A stretch of DNA of 52,870 nucleotides from Bacteroidales bacterium (GTDB taxonomy: Bacteria > Bacteroidota > Bacteroidia > Bacteroidales > Bacteroidaceae): positions 1 to 52,870 of the forward strand of contig SUXQ01000017.1 in NCBI GenBank assembly GCA_015060905.1, given 5' to 3'. The first letter of the stretch is position 1, and every line of letters starts with the position of its first letter. Below are positions 23,464-33,137 of this stretch, piece after piece. Below the pieces are notes generated by a model. That model was not told the origin of the DNA. It ran no database searches and worked only from the letters and a program-made list of their open reading frames with translations. The position numbers were made by a program, and so were the translations under genes.

Positions 23464-23978
23464 TAAACTACGATTTAAAAAAAATAAAGGCATTGGTGTT
23501 TGATGTTGATGGTGTTCTCAGCAAAGAGACAATCCCCATGCATCCGAGCGGCGAGCCTATGCGTACGGTGAATATAAAAGATGGCTATGCTCTGCAGCTT
23601 GCAGTAAAGGCCGGCTATCGTGTCGCAATTATCACAGGCGCGCGCACCGAGGCTGTAAAGGTGCGTTACCGTGGACTCGGAATTACCGATGTTTATGTTG
23701 GTGCGTCTGTGAAAAAAGATATTTTCGAGGAGTTTCTTTATATGTACGAACTTTCGCCCGAAGAGGTAATGTATATGGGCGACGATATTCCCGACTACGA
23801 GGTTATGCAGATGTGTGGCCTGCCCTGTTGTCCGGCCGATGCTGCAACGGATATAAAGAATATTGCAAAATATATTTCGCCGGTAAAGGGTGGCGAGGGT
23901 TGCGGCCGCGAGGTTATAGAGCAGATAATGCGTGCTCAGGATAAATGGATGGACGAGGCTAATGCCTTTGGATGGTAA
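23460..23978 (+). CDS. KdsC-like HAD phosphatase (KDO 8-phosphate phosphatase family)
   Basis: A 172-residue C0-type HAD phosphatase. The nucleophile and acid/base aspartates are D15 and D17 in [10 protein letters not shown]; also seen are IITGAR (motif II), VKKDIFEE (motif III lysine) and [12 protein letters not shown] (motif IV). Size and motifs match KdsC, which makes KDO for lipopolysaccharide. The context (DUF2520, Maf) is typical of Bacteroidetes. Coupled to its neighbour by a 4-bp overlap. Confidence 0.85.
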   Translation: MINYDLKKIKALVFDVDGVLSKETIPMHPSGEPMRTVNIKDGYALQLAVKAGYRVAIITGARTEAVKVRYRGLGITDVYVGASVKKDIFEEFLYMYELSPEEVMYMGDDIPDYEVMQMCGLPCCPADAATDIKNIAKYISPVKGGEGCGREVIEQIMRAQDKWMDEANAFGW

Positions 23979-23990
23979 AAGGTTTTTAAA

Positions 23991-24581
23991 ATGCTTGACA
24001 ATCTTAATAATTATAAAATAATTTTAGCCTCAGCTTCGCCCCGTCGTCGTGAACTAATGTCGGGGCTGGACGTTTCTTTTGAAGTACGCACTTTGCCCGA
24101 CGTGGACGAGAGTTTCCCCGCAGAATTGCAGGGTGGCGATATTCCGCTTTTTATCTCCAAGAAAAAGGCTGACGCTTATCGCCCGTCGATGGCTGCAGAT
24201 GAACTTGTTATTACAGCCGACACTATTGTGTGGCTCGATGGCAAGGCATTGGGAAAGCCTGCCGATGCTGACGAGGCGCGTCGCATGCTGCGCAATATGT
24301 CCGGAAAGACGCATAATGTTTTTACGGGCGTGACAATAACAACGGCTGCGGTGCAGCGCAGTTTCGCAGCCTGCTCCAACGTTACCTTTGCGGTGCTTAC
24401 GGACGAGGAAATAGAGCATTATGTTACAAAATACAAGCCTATGGACAAGGCCGGTGCATACGGCGCACAAGAGTGGATAGGCTACATAGGTATGGAAAAT
24501 ATCGAAGGCTCCTATTTTAATGTCATGGGGCTTCCGGTGCAACGTCTGTATAATGAATTGAAAAAAATACCTGCATTATGA
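23991..24581 (+). CDS. Maf family nucleotide pyrophosphatase
   Basis: A 196-residue Maf/HAM1-type protein: N-terminal [16 protein letters not shown], central [25 protein letters not shown], and [29 protein letters not shown] at the C-terminus. Maf proteins hydrolyse dTTP/UTP or modified nucleotides, removing them from the pool. The variant with Q in GAYGAQE is usual for the YhdE group. Stop overlaps the next start. Confidence 0.92.
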   Translation: MLDNLNNYKIILASASPRRRELMSGLDVSFEVRTLPDVDESFPAELQGGDIPLFISKKKADAYRPSMAADELVITADTIVWLDGKALGKPADADEARRMLRNMSGKTHNVFTGVTITTAAVQRSFAACSNVTFAVLTDEEIEHYVTKYKPMDKAGAYGAQEWIGYIGMENIEGSYFNVMGLPVQRLYNELKKIPAL

Positions 24582-25507
24582 TGAAAATAGCAGATGTAAT
24601 AACCGACCTTATTGGTAATACTCCTCTGTTGAGGGTTAATCGTTACGCTGAAGCAGAGGGGCTTGATACTCCTCCTTTAGTGAAATTGGAATATTTCAAT
24701 CCTGCCGGAAGCGTAAAGGATAGGGCGGCGCTTTTCATGGTGCTCGACGCCGAGAAACGCGGAATTTTGCGTCCCGGGGCGACCATTGTCGAGCCTACCA
24801 GCGGAAACACAGGAGTGGGGCTTGCTTTTGTATGCTCCACACGCGGCTATAAACTTGTGCTTACAATGCCCGAGACTATGAGCCGCGAGCGTATGAGCCT
24901 GCTCAAGGCTTACGGAGCGCAGCTTGTGCTTACTCCCGGCAGCGAGGGAATGGCAGGCTCGATAGCAAAGGCACAGGAATTGTGTGCTTCCATCGACGGT
25001 GCATTAATTTTGCAGCAATTTGAAAATGTCGCTAATCCCGAGGCGCACTATTATACGACCGCCGAGGAAATTTGGCGCGACACGGACGGAAAGGTTGATA
25101 TTTTTGTTGCGTGCGTGGGAACGGGTGGCACAATAAGCGGCACTGCCCGACGACTGAAAGAGCTTAATCCTGCTGTCAGGGTGGTTGCGGTGGAGCCTTC
25201 TGCTTCTCCGGTGCTGTCGGGCGGCGAAAAGGGTGCGCACAAAATTCAGGGAATAGGCGCTGGCTTTGTTCCTCAAATATACGACCCGACAGTTGTAGAC
25301 GAGGTTGTGTGTGTATCTGACGGCGAGGCGATGGAGGCTGCAAAAAGGCTTGCGGCTACCGAGGGTGTGCTTGTAGGATTTTCGTCGGGAGCGGCACTGC
25401 ATGCGGCTGCAACGATTATTCGTCGCGACAGTTGCAAGGGTAAAAATATTGTGGTACTTTTGCCGGACGGTGGCGAACGTTACCTATCGACCGATCTTTT
25501 CGATTGA
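24578..25507 (+). CDS. cysK: Cysteine synthase A (O-acetylserine sulfhydrylase)
   Basis: A 309-residue PLP enzyme. PLP lysine K47 is in [23 protein letters not shown] binds the substrate, and [13 protein letters not shown] binds the PLP phosphate. It makes cysteine from O-acetylserine and sulfide. The next gene, serine acetyltransferase, supplies O-acetylserine, so the two form a cysteine pathway pair. Two adjacent ATGs (24578, 24581) are possible starts; the first overlaps the maf stop. Confidence 0.93.
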   Translation: MMKIADVITDLIGNTPLLRVNRYAEAEGLDTPPLVKLEYFNPAGSVKDRAALFMVLDAEKRGILRPGATIVEPTSGNTGVGLAFVCSTRGYKLVLTMPETMSRERMSLLKAYGAQLVLTPGSEGMAGSIAKAQELCASIDGALILQQFENVANPEAHYYTTAEEIWRDTDGKVDIFVACVGTGGTISGTARRLKELNPAVRVVAVEPSASPVLSGGEKGAHKIQGIGAGFVPQIYDPTVVDEVVCVSDGEAMEAAKRLAATEGVLVGFSSGAALHAAATIIRRDSCKGKNIVVLLPDGGERYLSTDLFD

Positions 25508-25539
25508 TGATAGCTTGTTGCTGAAAAAGTTTGGAAATT

Positions 25540-26424
25540 ATGAATAAGAAAAATATAACGCAGGTGTTGCCTGCAACAGTAAAGGCATTGACCGAGTGTG
25601 ACTTTGGCAATCTGCTTGCCGACTGTCAGCACGATGGCGAGCCTATGCCTTCGGGACGAGTGCTTGCCGAGGTTGTCGAACTTGTACGTTCCATTGTCTT
25701 TCCCGGATATTTCGGCGAGCCGATAAAGGATGATAATACACTCGAATATAGGATAGGTCTTAATGTGGCAAAGGTGTACGACCTTCTCTCGGAACAGATA
25801 CACGCGGGAATCTGCTTCGCCAATGTAGAGGGAAAGTCCGAACGTCGTAAGATGGCCAAGGCAATGGCTCTGGAGTTTGTGGAGTTTCTGCCCGAACTTC
25901 GTCGCCGTCTGCTTATGGACGTTGCGGCTACATACGACGGCGACCCTGCTGCAAAAAGTTACGGCGAGGTTATAAGCTGCTATCCGGCAATAAAGGCTAT
26001 CGGAAATTATCGTATAGCACATAAACTTATAGAGATTGGCGTTCCGCTTATCCCTCGCATAGTCTCGGAACTTGCTCACAGTGAGACGGGTATCGACATT
26101 CACCCCGGTGCGCAGATAGGTAATTATTTTACTATCGATCATGGTACGGGCATTGTGATTGGCGAGACGTGTATCATTGGCAATCATGTTAAACTTTATC
26201 AAGGAGTCACGCTCGGTGCAAAAAGTTTTCCTGTGGACGAAAATGGTAATCCCATCAAGGGAATTCCCCGTCACCCCATTCTCGAGGATAATGTTATTGT
26301 ATACAGTAACTCCACGATTCTCGGTCGCGTGACAATAGGCGAGAATGCTGTCATTGGTGCCAATATTTGGCTGATGGAGGATGTTGCGCCCGGCACACAG
26401 GTTGTGCAAAAGAAAAAAATGTAA
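25540..26424 (+). CDS. Serine O-acetyltransferase (EpsC/CysE type)
   Basis: A 294-residue protein with an N-terminal helical domain and a C-terminal left-handed beta-helix of hexapeptide repeats (IDIHPGAQIGNYFTIDHGTG, IVIGETCIIGNHVKLYQGVTLG). H-G-T-G and the IGET-type turn are the catalytic features. It acetylates serine from acetyl-CoA for the neighbouring CysK. A TTG at 25531 is possible, but ATG 25540 (MNKKNITQVLP) is preferred. Nothing suggests a T-box or other leader. Confidence 0.92.
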   Translation: MNKKNITQVLPATVKALTECDFGNLLADCQHDGEPMPSGRVLAEVVELVRSIVFPGYFGEPIKDDNTLEYRIGLNVAKVYDLLSEQIHAGICFANVEGKSERRKMAKAMALEFVEFLPELRRRLLMDVAATYDGDPAAKSYGEVISCYPAIKAIGNYRIAHKLIEIGVPLIPRIVSELAHSETGIDIHPGAQIGNYFTIDHGTGIVIGETCIIGNHVKLYQGVTLGAKSFPVDENGNPIKGIPRHPILEDNVIVYSNSTILGRVTIGENAVIGANIWLMEDVAPGTQVVQKKKM

Positions 26425-26460
26425 AAGATTGTTTCTCCTCGGAAAACAATTAAGCGAATA

Positions 26461-26492
26461 TTTGCATATTTTAATTGAAACGATTAACTTTG
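26461..26492 (+). promoter_or_regulatory. Promoter of the histidine operon
   Basis: TTTG at 26461-26464, 20 bases, TAACTTTG at 26485-26492: a full match to the Bacteroidetes consensus. The transcript should begin near 26500, just before the leader peptide. Confidence 0.75.
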
Positions 26493-26520
26493 CACAGTTA
26501 AATTAAAAATAGGAAAATAT

Positions 26521-26568
26521 ATGCTTATACAGGCTGTACATCATTGCCATCATCATTCTCTCACATAA
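26521..26568 (+). CDS. hisL: Histidine operon leader peptide (MLIQAVHHCHHHSLT)
   Basis: A 15-codon frame with five histidine codons in six (HHCHHH), ended by TAA at 26566-26568. It lies between the his promoter and a terminator, as in classical attenuation: ribosome stalling on His codons when charged tRNA-His is low. The histidine run and its place make the call strong despite the small size. Confidence 0.88.
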   Translation: MLIQAVHHCHHHSLT

Positions 26569-26647
26569 TGTGCAGGGTAAGTGCGGCGTGCCTGTTTTTT
26601 ACAGATATAATAAGAGCTTACCTTTTTAGCGGGGTAGGCTCTTTTTT
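26534..26647 (+). promoter_or_regulatory. His attenuator (pairing segments and terminator)
   Basis: Segment 1 CTGTACAT (26534-26541, inside the leader peptide) pairs with segment 2 ATGTGCAG (26568-26575). Directly next to it, GGTAAGT (26576-26582) can pair with GCTTACC (26616-26622) as antiterminator. That latter stretch is also the left arm of the terminator GAGCTTACC/GGTAGGCTC (26614-26622, 26633-26641) followed by TTTTTT. A ribosome stalled on the His codons would cover segment 1 and favour the antiterminator. Confidence 0.75.
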
Positions 26648-26676
26648 GATATTAAGAATAATAAATAATAAAAAAT

Positions 26677-27534
26677 ATGACTATGTTAAGAATTGCAATA
26701 CAGACAAAAGGTCGATTGAACGAACAGAGTATGGAACTTTTGCGCGATGCGGGTGTTACCATCAAAGAGGAGAAGAGAAAGTTCCTTATGCGTGCGGCGG
26801 ATTTCCCCGTAGAGATACTTTTCTTGAGAGACGATGATATTCCTCAGACAGTGGCAATGGGTGCGGCCGATCTTGGAATTGTAGGTTACAACGAGGTTGC
26901 CGAGCGTGGCTACGAGGTTGATATATTAAAGAAGTTGGGATTCGGCGGTTGCCGTATTTCTCTTGCAATTCCCAAAACCGACAAATACGATGGCTTGGAC
27001 TATTTCAATGGTAAACGCATTGCAACATCTTACCCCAATGTGTTGCAGAAGTTTTTCGACGAGAATAACATAAAGGCTGATATTCACACAATTACAGGCT
27101 CGGTGGAGATTGCCCCTGCTGCCGGTCTTGCCGATGCAATCTTTGATATTGTATCTTCGGGCGGTACATTGGTGTCCAATGGTCTTGTGGAGGTTGAGAA
27201 AGTATTATTCTCCGAGGCAGTGCTCATTGGTACTCCGGGTCTTGACGCCGAGAAAATGGCTATTGCCGAGCAGTTAATGTCGCGCTTCGAATCGGTAATT
27301 ACAGGCAAAGGCAAAAAATATATTCTCTTCAACCTTCCTACCGCAGCATTGGACGAGGCTGTAAAAATGCTGCCCGCAATGCGCAGCCCGACTGTAATTC
27401 CTTTGGCGCAAACTGACTGGTGCTCTGTACAGACAGTGGTGGACCAGAAATGTTTGTGGGAAGTGATAGAGAAACTGAAGGCGATAGGAGCCGAGGGTAT
27501 TCTTGTCCTTAACCTTGAAAAGATTGTCCTCTAA
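26677..27534 (+). CDS. hisG: ATP phosphoribosyltransferase, long form
   Basis: A 285-residue enzyme for the first step of histidine synthesis (ATP + PRPP). It has the N-terminal catalytic domain (MLRIAIQTKGRLN, EILFLRDDDIPQ, ATSYPN, GSVEIAPAAGLADAIFDIVSSGGTL) and the C-terminal regulatory ACT-like domain of the long form (about 210-285), so it should be feedback inhibited by histidine and needs no HisZ. Either ATG 26677 or 26683 may be used. First structural gene after the attenuator. Confidence 0.96.
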   Translation: MTMLRIAIQTKGRLNEQSMELLRDAGVTIKEEKRKFLMRAADFPVEILFLRDDDIPQTVAMGAADLGIVGYNEVAERGYEVDILKKLGFGGCRISLAIPKTDKYDGLDYFNGKRIATSYPNVLQKFFDENNIKADIHTITGSVEIAPAAGLADAIFDIVSSGGTLVSNGLVEVEKVLFSEAVLIGTPGLDAEKMAIAEQLMSRFESVITGKGKKYILFNLPTAALDEAVKMLPAMRSPTVIPLAQTDWCSVQTVVDQKCLWEVIEKLKAIGAEGILVLNLEKIVL

Positions 27535-27579
27535 GAGATTTTTTACGGAATCTTGAATTTTTAAATAGATTCATCAATA

Positions 27580-28860
27580 ATGAAAAAATATATAAATCCC
27601 GATAGAAGCGAGTGGCCCTCTCTTGTTAAGCGTGTTTCGGTGAACGATGATGTTATTGCCGGACGCGTCGAGGCTATTCTGGCGCGTGTCAAGAGTGACG
27701 GCGACAAGGCAATCCGCGAACTTGCCCGCGAGATTGACGGCGTAGAGCTTGGGAGTATAGAAGTTTCTTCTGCCGAGTTTGACGAGGCTGCAACATTGGT
27801 GGCGCAGGATGTAAAAGATGCTATTGCAAAGGCTGCTGCAAATATTGCAAAGTTTCATGCGGCGCAATGTTTCAAGCCAATTGAGGTTGAGACTGCTCCC
27901 GGCGTAAAATGCGTGCAACGCTCTGTTGCTATACGCAAGGTGGGTCTTTATGTTCCCGGTGGAACGGCTCCGCTGTTCTCCACAGTGTTGATGCTTGCAA
28001 TTCCTGCAAAGGTGGCCGGCTGTCCTCAGATAGTGCTGTGTACGCCTACAAATAAAGAGGGTAAGGTTGCTCCCGCAGTGCTTTACGCAGCTCGTGTGTG
28101 TGGCGTTGATAATGTTTACAAGGTGGGTGGCGCACAGGCAGTGGGTGCAATGGCATACGGAACAGAGACAATCCCCGCCGTTGATAAAATATTCGGTCCC
28201 GGCAACCGCTACGTTACAAAGGCAAAAGAGAGTGTTACGGACAGAGTGTCGATAGACATGCCCGCCGGGCCTTCCGAGGTAATGGTGATGGCCGACGAGA
28301 CGGCAGATGCGCGTTTCGTGGCAAGCGACCTTCTCTCGCAGGCCGAGCATGGTGCCGATTCGCAAGCTCTGCTTGTGTGCGGCAGCGAGGCGATTGCCGA
28401 CGCTGTTTGCTGCGAGGTTGAGAGACAGCTTGATAAACTCCCGCGTAAGGAACTGACCGAAAAGGCTCTTGTCGAGAGTCGTTTGGTGGTTCTTCCCACA
28501 GTGGAGCAGCAGATAGAGTTTGCCAATATGTACGCTGCCGAACATCTTATAATCTCTATGCGCGAGCCGTGGAAAATAGCCGAACAAATAACTGCTGCGG
28601 GTAGTGTGTTTATTGGAAATTACTCTCCCGAGAGTGCCGGTGACTATGCTTCGGGCACGAACCACACGCTGCCTACGTCCGGCTGGGCACGTTCGTGCAG
28701 CGGCGTTAATATAGATAGCTTTACAAGAAAAATAACCTATCAAGAACTTACAAGCGAAGGAATAGCGCAGTTGGGCCCCACAATAGTGGCAATGGCTGTT
28801 GCCGAAGGTCTTGATGCTCATGCAAATGCGGCGCGTCTGCGCATGGGCGAGGAAATATGA
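27580..28860 (+). CDS. hisD: Histidinol dehydrogenase
   Basis: A 426-residue zinc enzyme that oxidises histidinol to histidine with 2 NAD+. Motifs: GLYVPGGTAPLFSTVLMLAIPA, VYKVGGAQAVGAMAYGT, IFGPGNRYVTKAK, DMPAGPSEVMV, and SQAEHGADSQA with zinc ligands (Q, H). SGTNHTLPTSGWARSCSGV lies near the C-terminus. Length is normal. It overlaps hisC by 4 bp. Confidence 0.97.
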   Translation: MKKYINPDRSEWPSLVKRVSVNDDVIAGRVEAILARVKSDGDKAIRELAREIDGVELGSIEVSSAEFDEAATLVAQDVKDAIAKAAANIAKFHAAQCFKPIEVETAPGVKCVQRSVAIRKVGLYVPGGTAPLFSTVLMLAIPAKVAGCPQIVLCTPTNKEGKVAPAVLYAARVCGVDNVYKVGGAQAVGAMAYGTETIPAVDKIFGPGNRYVTKAKESVTDRVSIDMPAGPSEVMVMADETADARFVASDLLSQAEHGADSQALLVCGSEAIADAVCCEVERQLDKLPRKELTEKALVESRLVVLPTVEQQIEFANMYAAEHLIISMREPWKIAEQITAAGSVFIGNYSPESAGDYASGTNHTLPTSGWARSCSGVNIDSFTRKITYQELTSEGIAQLGPTIVAMAVAEGLDAHANAARLRMGEEI

Positions 28861-29903
28861 TAAATATCATGGAACTGAATGAAGTGTTGCGTCTTGTGCG
28901 CAAAAATATAATTAATCTTGCGCCCTATTCAACGGCAAGAGACGAGTATAAGGGTAAGTTAGGAGTTTTTCTCGATGCTAACGAAAATCCCTTTGAAAAT
29001 GGTTACAACCGTTACCCCGACCCTCGTCAGCTTGAACTTAAAGGCATAATATCCAAATTCAAGGGTGTGCCTGTAGAGAATATGTTCATAGGTAACGGTA
29101 GCGACGAGGCTATCGACCTGTGCTATCGTGTATTTTGCAACCCCGGAAAGGATAATGCAGTTGCAATCACTCCCAGCTACGGAATGTACCGTGTGGCGGC
29201 AGATATTAATGACGTTGAGTTTCGCGAGGTGCAGTTGGATGGCGAATTTTCTTTCCCCGGAAAAGAGGTTCTTGCCCTTTGCGACGAAAATACAAAATTG
29301 GTATTTTTCTGTTCGCCCAACAACCCCTCGGGCAACAGTTTCCCCATGGAGCAGATGCTTGAATTTATATCTTCGTTCAACGGCATTGTGGTGGTGGACG
29401 AGGCGTATATTGACTTTGCCGGTCAAGCGAGTCTGCTTACGGTGCTGCCACAATATAAAAATCTTATAGTGTTGCAGACACTCTCCAAGGCTTACGGTCT
29501 TGCCGGATTAAGATTGGGCCTTGCCTTTGCCGATGCGGAAATTATGAGTATCTTTGCCAAAGTAAAGTACCCTTACAATATAAATATTGCGGGTATGGAG
29601 CGTGCCAAAGAACTGCTTGCACGTGACGTACAGGGCGAAATTGAACTTCTTAAGAGCGAGCGTGAGCGTGTGGCCGTTGCGCTAAAAGAGATGAAATGTG
29701 TGCAGCGGGTGTTCCCCTCGGACGCAAATTTCCTGCTTGTGCGAGTAGATGATGCGCGGGGGCTTTACGACGCATTGATAAAAGAACAGGTAATTGTGCG
29801 CGACCGTTCGCGTCTGAAAGGTTGCGAGAGTACGCTCAGAATAACCATTGGTAAGCCCGAAGAGAATGACCGCATGCTTGCCATTGTGAAAGATTGGAAA
29901 TGA
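28857..29903 (+). CDS. hisC: Histidinol-phosphate aminotransferase
   Basis: A 348-residue fold-type I PLP enzyme. It shows FLDANENPFENGYNRYPDP, GNGSDEAIDLCYR, CSPNNPSGN and VVDEAYIDF. The PLP lysine lies in LQTLSKAYGLAGLRLG. It converts imidazole acetol phosphate to histidinol phosphate. An alternative start, ATG 28869 (MELNEVL), is possible; I keep 28857 because it overlaps the hisD stop. Confidence 0.95.
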   Translation: MINIMELNEVLRLVRKNIINLAPYSTARDEYKGKLGVFLDANENPFENGYNRYPDPRQLELKGIISKFKGVPVENMFIGNGSDEAIDLCYRVFCNPGKDNAVAITPSYGMYRVAADINDVEFREVQLDGEFSFPGKEVLALCDENTKLVFFCSPNNPSGNSFPMEQMLEFISSFNGIVVVDEAYIDFAGQASLLTVLPQYKNLIVLQTLSKAYGLAGLRLGLAFADAEIMSIFAKVKYPYNINIAGMERAKELLARDVQGEIELLKSERERVAVALKEMKCVQRVFPSDANFLLVRVDDARGLYDALIKEQVIVRDRSRLKGCESTLRITIGKPEENDRMLAIVKDWK

Positions 29904-31033
29904 AATATATGAAAAAGGCATTATTTATAGACCGCGACGGGACGATAATAGTGGAGCCCCCCGTAACCGAGCAGGTAGACACACTCGAGCAACTTGAGTT
30001 TCTTCCCGCAGCAATAGGCTCGCTTGCCAACATTGCCGAGCTTGACTATGAACTTGTAATTGCAAGCAATCAGGATGGATTGGGAACAGAAAGTAACCCC
30101 GAGGATCGCTTCTACATGATACATAATAAAATGCTCGACACCCTTAAGGGCGAGGGAGTTATTTTCGACGACCAACTGATAGACCCTCACTACGCATCGG
30201 ACAATCACCCTGACAGAAAGCCCGGAACAGGAATGTTCGGCAAATATATGAGTGGCGAGTATGACCTTGCAGCATCGTATGTTATTGGTGACCGTCTGAC
30301 AGATGTTGAGCTTGCCTATAATCTTGGCGCAAAGGCTATTTTGATTACTGCGGATGTTGAGCGCATCGAGGCTTTGGGAAAATTACCTTATTCCGATACT
30401 TGCGTGCTTGTGACAAACAGTTGGCGCGAAATTTCGGAGTTTCTGCGTACCACCGAGCGTGTTGCGACTGTAGTGCGTGCAACAAAAGAGACAAGCATCG
30501 AAGTGAGCGTGGACCTTGACGGCAAAGGTGCTTCGAGCATCGATACAGGCCTCAAGTTCCTCGACCATATGATTGACCAGATAGTGCATCATGCGGGCGT
30601 GTCGCTCAATGTTAAGGCTGTGGGTGACCTGCATGTGGACGAGCATCATACGATGGAAGATGTTGCCATCGTTCTTGGCGAGGCTATCATAAAGGCACTC
30701 GGTAACAAGCGAGGCATTGGTCGTTACGGCTTTGTGCTTCCAATGGACGAGTGTAAGGCTCTTGTACTTATCGACTTTGGCGGACGCATAGATTTTGAAT
30801 GGGAGGTTGAATTTACAAAAGATTATGTGGGTGACGTTCCGACGGAAATGTTCAAACACTTCTTTAAGTCGTTGGGTGCAGCAATGAGCTGTAATCTGCA
30901 TATAGCCGCCAAAGGCGAGAATAACCATCATCTTGCCGAGGGTATTTTCAAGGGTTTTGCGCGTGCGCTTCGTATGGCTGTCAAACGCGAGGTGTTTAGT
31001 TACGAACTACCAAGCAGCAAAGGAGTTTTATGA
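29900..31033 (+). CDS. hisB: Bifunctional histidinol-phosphatase / imidazoleglycerol-phosphate dehydratase
   Basis: A 377-residue fusion. N-terminal HAD phosphatase (about 1-165) with D11 and D13 in FIDRDGTIIVEPP and a zinc-loop-like DPHYASDNHPDRKPGTGMF segment whose usual cysteines are replaced (H/N), unlike E. coli HisB. C-terminal IGP dehydratase (about 180-377) has the Mn-binding LDHMIDQIVHHAG, VDEHHTMEDVAIVLGEA and KGENNHHLAEGIFKGFARAL. It performs the sixth and eighth steps of the pathway. ATG 29900 overlaps the hisC stop; ATG 29909 is also possible. Confidence 0.95.
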   Translation: MKYMKKALFIDRDGTIIVEPPVTEQVDTLEQLEFLPAAIGSLANIAELDYELVIASNQDGLGTESNPEDRFYMIHNKMLDTLKGEGVIFDDQLIDPHYASDNHPDRKPGTGMFGKYMSGEYDLAASYVIGDRLTDVELAYNLGAKAILITADVERIEALGKLPYSDTCVLVTNSWREISEFLRTTERVATVVRATKETSIEVSVDLDGKGASSIDTGLKFLDHMIDQIVHHAGVSLNVKAVGDLHVDEHHTMEDVAIVLGEAIIKALGNKRGIGRYGFVLPMDECKALVLIDFGGRIDFEWEVEFTKDYVGDVPTEMFKHFFKSLGAAMSCNLHIAAKGENNHHLAEGIFKGFARALRMAVKREVFSYELPSSKGVL

Positions 31034-31623
31034 TTGCTATTGTAGATTATGATACAGGTAATTTGTGCTCCGTCTGGAATGCTCTTGAACGTATAGGTGC
31101 AAAATATGTGATTACCGATAATGCCGAGGTTATAAAAAATGCTGACAAGGTGTTGTTGCCCGGGGTGGGTGAGGCATCTTCGGCAATGAAAAAACTGCAC
31201 GAGCGTGGATTGTGTGAGGTTATAAAGAATCTTACACAACCGGTGCTTGGAATTTGTATAGGCATGCAGCTTATGTGCCGTAGCAGCGAAGAGGGAAACA
31301 CCGAATGTTTGGGCATTTTCGATACTGAGGTCAAACGCTTTTATGCTGATAAAAAGGCGGGGGTAAAAGTGCCTCATATGGGCTGGAACGAGATACACAA
31401 TATAAAAACTCCGTTGCTCGATAGTATTAAAGAGGGGGAGTTTCTCTATTTTGTCCACTCGTTTGCCCCTCAGATGTGCGACGAGGCGATTGCAACCTCC
31501 GAGAATGGAATGCATTTTGCAGCTGCGCTCAATAAGGGTAACTTTTACGGGACGCAATTTCACCCCGAAAAGAGCGGCTCGATAGGCGAGCTTATTTTGA
31601 AAAATTTTATAGAAAAATGTTGA
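31030..31623 (+). CDS. hisH: Imidazole glycerol phosphate synthase, glutaminase subunit
   Basis: A 197-residue class I glutamine amidotransferase. The nucleophile is C76 in LGICIGMQLM; LLPGVGEASSAM is the oxyanion strand region, and the His-Glu pair is in TQFHPEKSGSIG. It feeds ammonia to HisF, encoded two genes on. Overlaps the hisB stop by 4 bp. Confidence 0.96.
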   Translation: MIAIVDYDTGNLCSVWNALERIGAKYVITDNAEVIKNADKVLLPGVGEASSAMKKLHERGLCEVIKNLTQPVLGICIGMQLMCRSSEEGNTECLGIFDTEVKRFYADKKAGVKVPHMGWNEIHNIKTPLLDSIKEGEFLYFVHSFAPQMCDEAIATSENGMHFAAALNKGNFYGTQFHPEKSGSIGELILKNFIEKC

Positions 31624-31674
31624 TAATGGTGCAAGGGTTGTTACTGTTGAAAATCCTTGCAAAAAGATATAAAA

Positions 31675-32400
31675 ATGGAACTTATACCTGCAATTGATTT
31701 AATAGATGGTCGTTGCGTGCGTCTGACGCAGGGCGACTACAATGACAAGAAGGTCTACGAACAAGACCCTCTGGATATGGCAAAAAGTTATGCCGATTGT
31801 GGCGTGCGCCGTTTGCATGTGGTGGACCTTGATGGTGCAAAGGCAAAGGCTCCTTGCAATCTTAAAGTGCTTGAAAAGCTTGCCACTCAGACTAGTCTTG
31901 ACATTGAGTGGGGCGGTGGAATTAAAACTTCCGACTCTATAAAAGCGGTGCTCGACGCCGGTGCCAATCGTGCAATATGCGGCAGCGTCGCTGTCGATAA
32001 CCGCGAACTTTTCATGGAGTGGTTGCAGGCGTACGGAGCCGGGCATGTGATACTCGGCGCAGATATTCGTGACGGGCTTGTGGCTACTCATGGCTGGTTG
32101 AAAAATTCGGGCGTGGCTATCGAAGAACTTATAGAAGGTTTTTTGCCTGCCGGACTTACACAGGTTATCTGCACGGATATCAGCAAAGATGGAATGTTGC
32201 AAGGCCCCAATTTTGACCTCTACGTAGCTTTGCAGCAAAAATATCCGCAAGTCGATTTTACCCTAAGCGGTGGAATATCTTCAATGGATGACATAAACAA
32301 AGCAAAAAGTCTGGGACTGCACAGCGTGATAATAGGAAAAGCAATATATGAAAGTCGTATAACATTAAATAACTTAACACAATGGTTGCAAAAAGAATAA
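31675..32400 (+). CDS. hisA: ProFAR isomerase
   Basis: A 241-residue (beta/alpha)8 barrel. The first catalytic aspartate is in [19 protein letters not shown] and the second in [26 protein letters not shown] and [10 protein letters not shown] bind the phosphates. It isomerises N'-formimino-AICAR-ribonucleotide. ATG 31675 is used; the longer frame from TTG 31657 only adds six residues. It overlaps hisF by 19 bp. Confidence 0.96.
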   Translation: MELIPAIDLIDGRCVRLTQGDYNDKKVYEQDPLDMAKSYADCGVRRLHVVDLDGAKAKAPCNLKVLEKLATQTSLDIEWGGGIKTSDSIKAVLDAGANRAICGSVAVDNRELFMEWLQAYGAGHVILGADIRDGLVATHGWLKNSGVAIEELIEGFLPAGLTQVICTDISKDGMLQGPNFDLYVALQQKYPQVDFTLSGGISSMDDINKAKSLGLHSVIIGKAIYESRITLNNLTQWLQKE

Positions 32401-33137
32401 TACCGTGCCTCGACGTAAAAGATGGCCGTACAGTAAAAGGAGTGAATTTTGTAGGATTAAAAGAGGTTGGCGATGCAGTAGAGCTTGGTTGCCGTTACGC
32501 TCAAGAGGGCGCCGACGAGCTTGTCTATCTTGACATAAGCGCAACAGTCGAGGGCCGTAAAACTTTTACATCATTAGTAGAGCGCATAGCTCAGAATATA
32601 AACATTCCCTTTACAGTAGGTGGCGGAATTTCGACATTGGACGATGCTGCGCGTCTGCTCGATGCAGGAGCCGATAAAATATCAATAAACAGCGCAGCTG
32701 TTGCCAATCCCGACATTATCGACCAGATTGCGGCAAAATATGGCAGTCAGTTTTTGGTGCTTGCCATCGACGCTAAACAGATAGATGGCATCTGGCGCAT
32801 AACCACTCACGGAGGAAACAAAATAGTAGACAAAGAACTTATTTCTTGGGCATACGAAGGACAAGAGCGTGGCGCGGGAGAGATTCTCTTTACATCAATG
32901 GACCACGATGGAACAAAGAACGGATACCCCTGCGAGACATACGCCGCCCTCTCGGACAAACTCTCAATTCCCATCATTGCATCGGGTGGCGCAGGCTCTA
33001 TAGATGATATTGTAAAGGTGCTTACCGAAGGCAAGGCCGATGCAGCTCTCGCAGCCAGCATCTTCCATTATGGCGAGGTGAAAATCGCCGACCTTAAACA
33101 AGAATTGCAGAAACGAAATATAAAAGTAAGATTATGA
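32382..33137 (+). CDS. hisF: Imidazole glycerol phosphate synthase, cyclase subunit
   Basis: A 251-residue (beta/alpha)8 barrel, paralogue of HisA. It has the start [23 protein letters not shown] with the catalytic aspartate, [36 protein letters not shown] with the second aspartate, and [11 protein letters not shown]. Together with HisH it makes imidazole glycerol phosphate and AICAR. Confidence 0.97.
   Translation: MVAKRIIPCLDVKDGRTVKGVNFVGLKEVGDAVELGCRYAQEGADELVYLDISATVEGRKTFTSLVERIAQNINIPFTVGGGISTLDDAARLLDAGADKISINSAAVANPDIIDQIAAKYGSQFLVLAIDAKQIDGIWRITTHGGNKIVDKELISWAYEGQERGAGEILFTSMDHDGTKNGYPCETYAALSDKLSIPIIASGGAGSIDDIVKVLTEGKADAALAASIFHYGEVKIADLKQELQKRNIKVRL

Noticed and set aside
25480..26409. 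309-residue open frame on the minus strand opposite the serine acetyltransferase gene
   Set aside because: Same reason: low-complexity, cysteine- and histidine-rich translation opposite a clear gene.
27574..28821. 415-residue open frame on the minus strand opposite hisD
   Set aside because: It mirrors hisD almost exactly; the product is rich in Cys/His/Arg with no recognisable domain. hisD is certain, so this is a codon-bias shadow.
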